A stretch of 6,544 nucleotides of DNA from Bifidobacterium breve (lineage in GTDB: Bacteria; Actinomycetota; Acidimicrobiia; Acidimicrobiales; Ilumatobacteraceae), in the NCBI GenBank assembly GCA_945871625.1, contig CAMBWL010000050.1, positions 1-6,544 on the forward strand, written 5' to 3'. Positions 5,973-6,544 of the stretch are shown here, piece after piece (within the stretch, counting starts at the first letter, position 1; each line of letters opens with the position of its first letter). The notes beneath the pieces are model-generated. The model was not told the origin of the DNA. It made no database searches and saw only the letters and a program-made list of their open reading frames with translations. Both the position numbers and the translations under genes were made by a program.

Positions 5973-6185
5973 TTAATCTGTTGAATTCGTGTCAGATTCT
6001 GTGCCGCGCTTCTTGCCACTTTTTCGGCCCAACAAAAATGATGAAAGCATTCCTAAAGTAGATGCCCCACCAATAAGTGCTTTCAGTTGCAACGACTTGT
6101 TGCCTAGCGAAACCTTCAGGTCATCCTGAAACTTCTCGAGACCTGCGACAACTTCTTCGCGTGATACTTCATCTTTTCCACTCAT
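5973..6185 (-). CDS. small protein with one probable membrane helix
   Basis: I do not recognise this 70-residue protein. The N-terminal third is charged and helix-prone (EEVVAGLEKFQDDLK, 10-24). Residues 34-53 form a Gly/Ala/Leu-rich hydrophobic segment that could span the membrane or pack helices through small residues. It is followed by a basic cluster, RKSGKKRG (54-61), and a polar Ser/Thr/Asp tail. The basic cluster would place the C terminus in the cytoplasm. The ATG at 6185 overlaps the TGA of the upstream membrane protein as ATGA, which indicates coupled translation and favours a real gene. It lies 12 bases ahead of trmI. The two small proteins may act together at the membrane, but that is inference from the overlap. 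Confidence 0.75.
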   Translation of the reverse strand: MSGKDEVSREEVVAGLEKFQDDLKVSLGNKSLQLKALIGGASTLGMLSSFLLGRKSGKKRGTESDTNSTD

Positions 6186-6520
6186 AACCTGTTAAGTGTT
6201 CCTTTGCGTATGCGTGACTTTGCGACGAAAAACAAAGCAACACAAACCGCGAGCGCAAGTAAATAATTCAGCCAAGACCATGAGCTTGAATCGCCGAGAT
6301 CGCTCGTTTGCAACAGTCGCAACACGCCGAGCGCCCCGAACACGAGTGCGGCACTAAGGCACAGCGCTGCCAACAGGCCATATGCGATCCATCTGCCTGC
6401 GCCACGAATCGGTTTCAATGTTTCGCGTTTGGCGTAATCGAAAACCATTTCGTAGACATCGGCAAAGGATTTGCCCTCTGAATCTTCACTTTTTGACGAA
6501 TTAACCTTGAAACCAGTCAC
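6182..6520 (-). CDS. two-helix integral membrane protein, possibly holin-X-like
   Basis: The 112-residue protein has a charged N terminus, an amphipathic segment at about 19-42 (YEMVFDYAKRETLKPIRGAG), a first transmembrane helix at about 45-67, a short polar and Trp-containing loop (72-83), and a second helix at about 84-100 followed by the basic tail KSRIRKGTLNRL. Two helices with charged ends recall the small actinobacterial proteins annotated as putative holin-X or phage-holin family. Such names do not imply a phage function, and my resemblance is by eye only. The start is taken as GTG at 6520: an in-frame TAG lies four codons upstream and the nearby ATG at 6528 is in another frame. A TAGAAT hexamer ends 6 bases before the GTG. 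The first in-frame ATG, at residue 25, would still leave both helices. Confidence 0.75.
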   Translation of the reverse strand: MTGFKVNSSKSEDSEGKSFADVYEMVFDYAKRETLKPIRGAGRWIAYGLLAALCLSAALVFGALGVLRLLQTSDLGDSSSWSWLNYLLALAVCVALFFVAKSRIRKGTLNRL

Positions 6521-6526
6521 GAAACC

Positions 6527-6532
6527 ATTCTA
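6527..6532 (-). promoter_or_regulatory. possible -10 element of the membrane protein-trmI group
   Basis: TAGAAT on the minus strand is one base away from the TATAAT consensus and is followed by six bases and the GTG start codon, the spacing of a leaderless transcript. Only 12 bases remain before the window edge, so a -35 element cannot be examined. The hexamer includes the in-frame stop TAG. Confidence 0.4.
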
Positions 6533-6544
6533 CGGCGCGACTGC

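Noticed and set aside
6182..6520. Holin resemblance as evidence for a prophage or toxin system
   Set aside because: The surroundings are ordinary core genes, with no lysin, structural phage gene, integrase or attachment repeat. Two-helix holin-X-like proteins occur widely in actinobacterial chromosomes without phages.

Overview
The window is the core of an actinobacterial Pup-proteasome locus. The evidence is a complete Pup ending in Gly-Gly-Gln, the deamidase/depupylase Dop, the proteasomal ATPase ARC/Mpa ending in Gly-Gln-Tyr-Leu, a 20S beta subunit with its processing site, and the first 178 residues of the 20S alpha subunit. Together these point to Actinomycetota. Base composition looks close to 50% GC by eye, low for the phylum, and suggests a mid-GC lineage such as freshwater or marine Acidimicrobiia-like or similar groups. 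That placement is a guess; the proteins alone do not fix it.

Layout. From 4790 leftwards, all on the minus strand, run arc (3114-4790), dop (1587-3104), pup (1332-1526), prcB (531-1316) and prcA (from 534, running off the left edge). Junctions are tight: 9 bases between arc and dop, 15 between pup and prcB, and a 4-base ATGA overlap between prcB and prcA. The one wider gap, 60 bases between dop and pup, holds a plausible promoter. To the right of arc, a 156-base divergent intergenic region separates it from a lone plus-strand ferredoxin gene (4947-5192). That gene converges, with a 6-base gap, on a second minus-strand group: a two-helix membrane protein (6182-6520), a 70-residue single-helix protein overlapping it by ATGA (5973-6185), and trmI, the tRNA m1A58 methyltransferase (5199-5960).

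How the genes work together. Dop converts the C-terminal Gln of Pup to Glu and also removes Pup from proteins. A ligase (PafA, not in the window) attaches Pup to target lysines. The ARC ring binds Pup through its N-terminal coiled coil, unfolds the target and feeds it into the PrcA/PrcB barrel, docking by its C-terminal tail. Apart from PafA the set is complete. The link of the ferredoxin and of trmI to proteolysis is positional only.

The less ordinary points are these. Three genes without a visible Shine-Dalgarno sequence (pup, prcB and the rightmost membrane gene) each have a TAnnnT hexamer exactly 6 bases before the start codon, as expected for leaderless transcripts. dop appears to start with TTG, in frame with the arc stop codon. 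The ferredoxin has Asp where the second cluster ligand would normally be Cys. I found no mobile element, CRISPR array, RNA gene or clearly new system.
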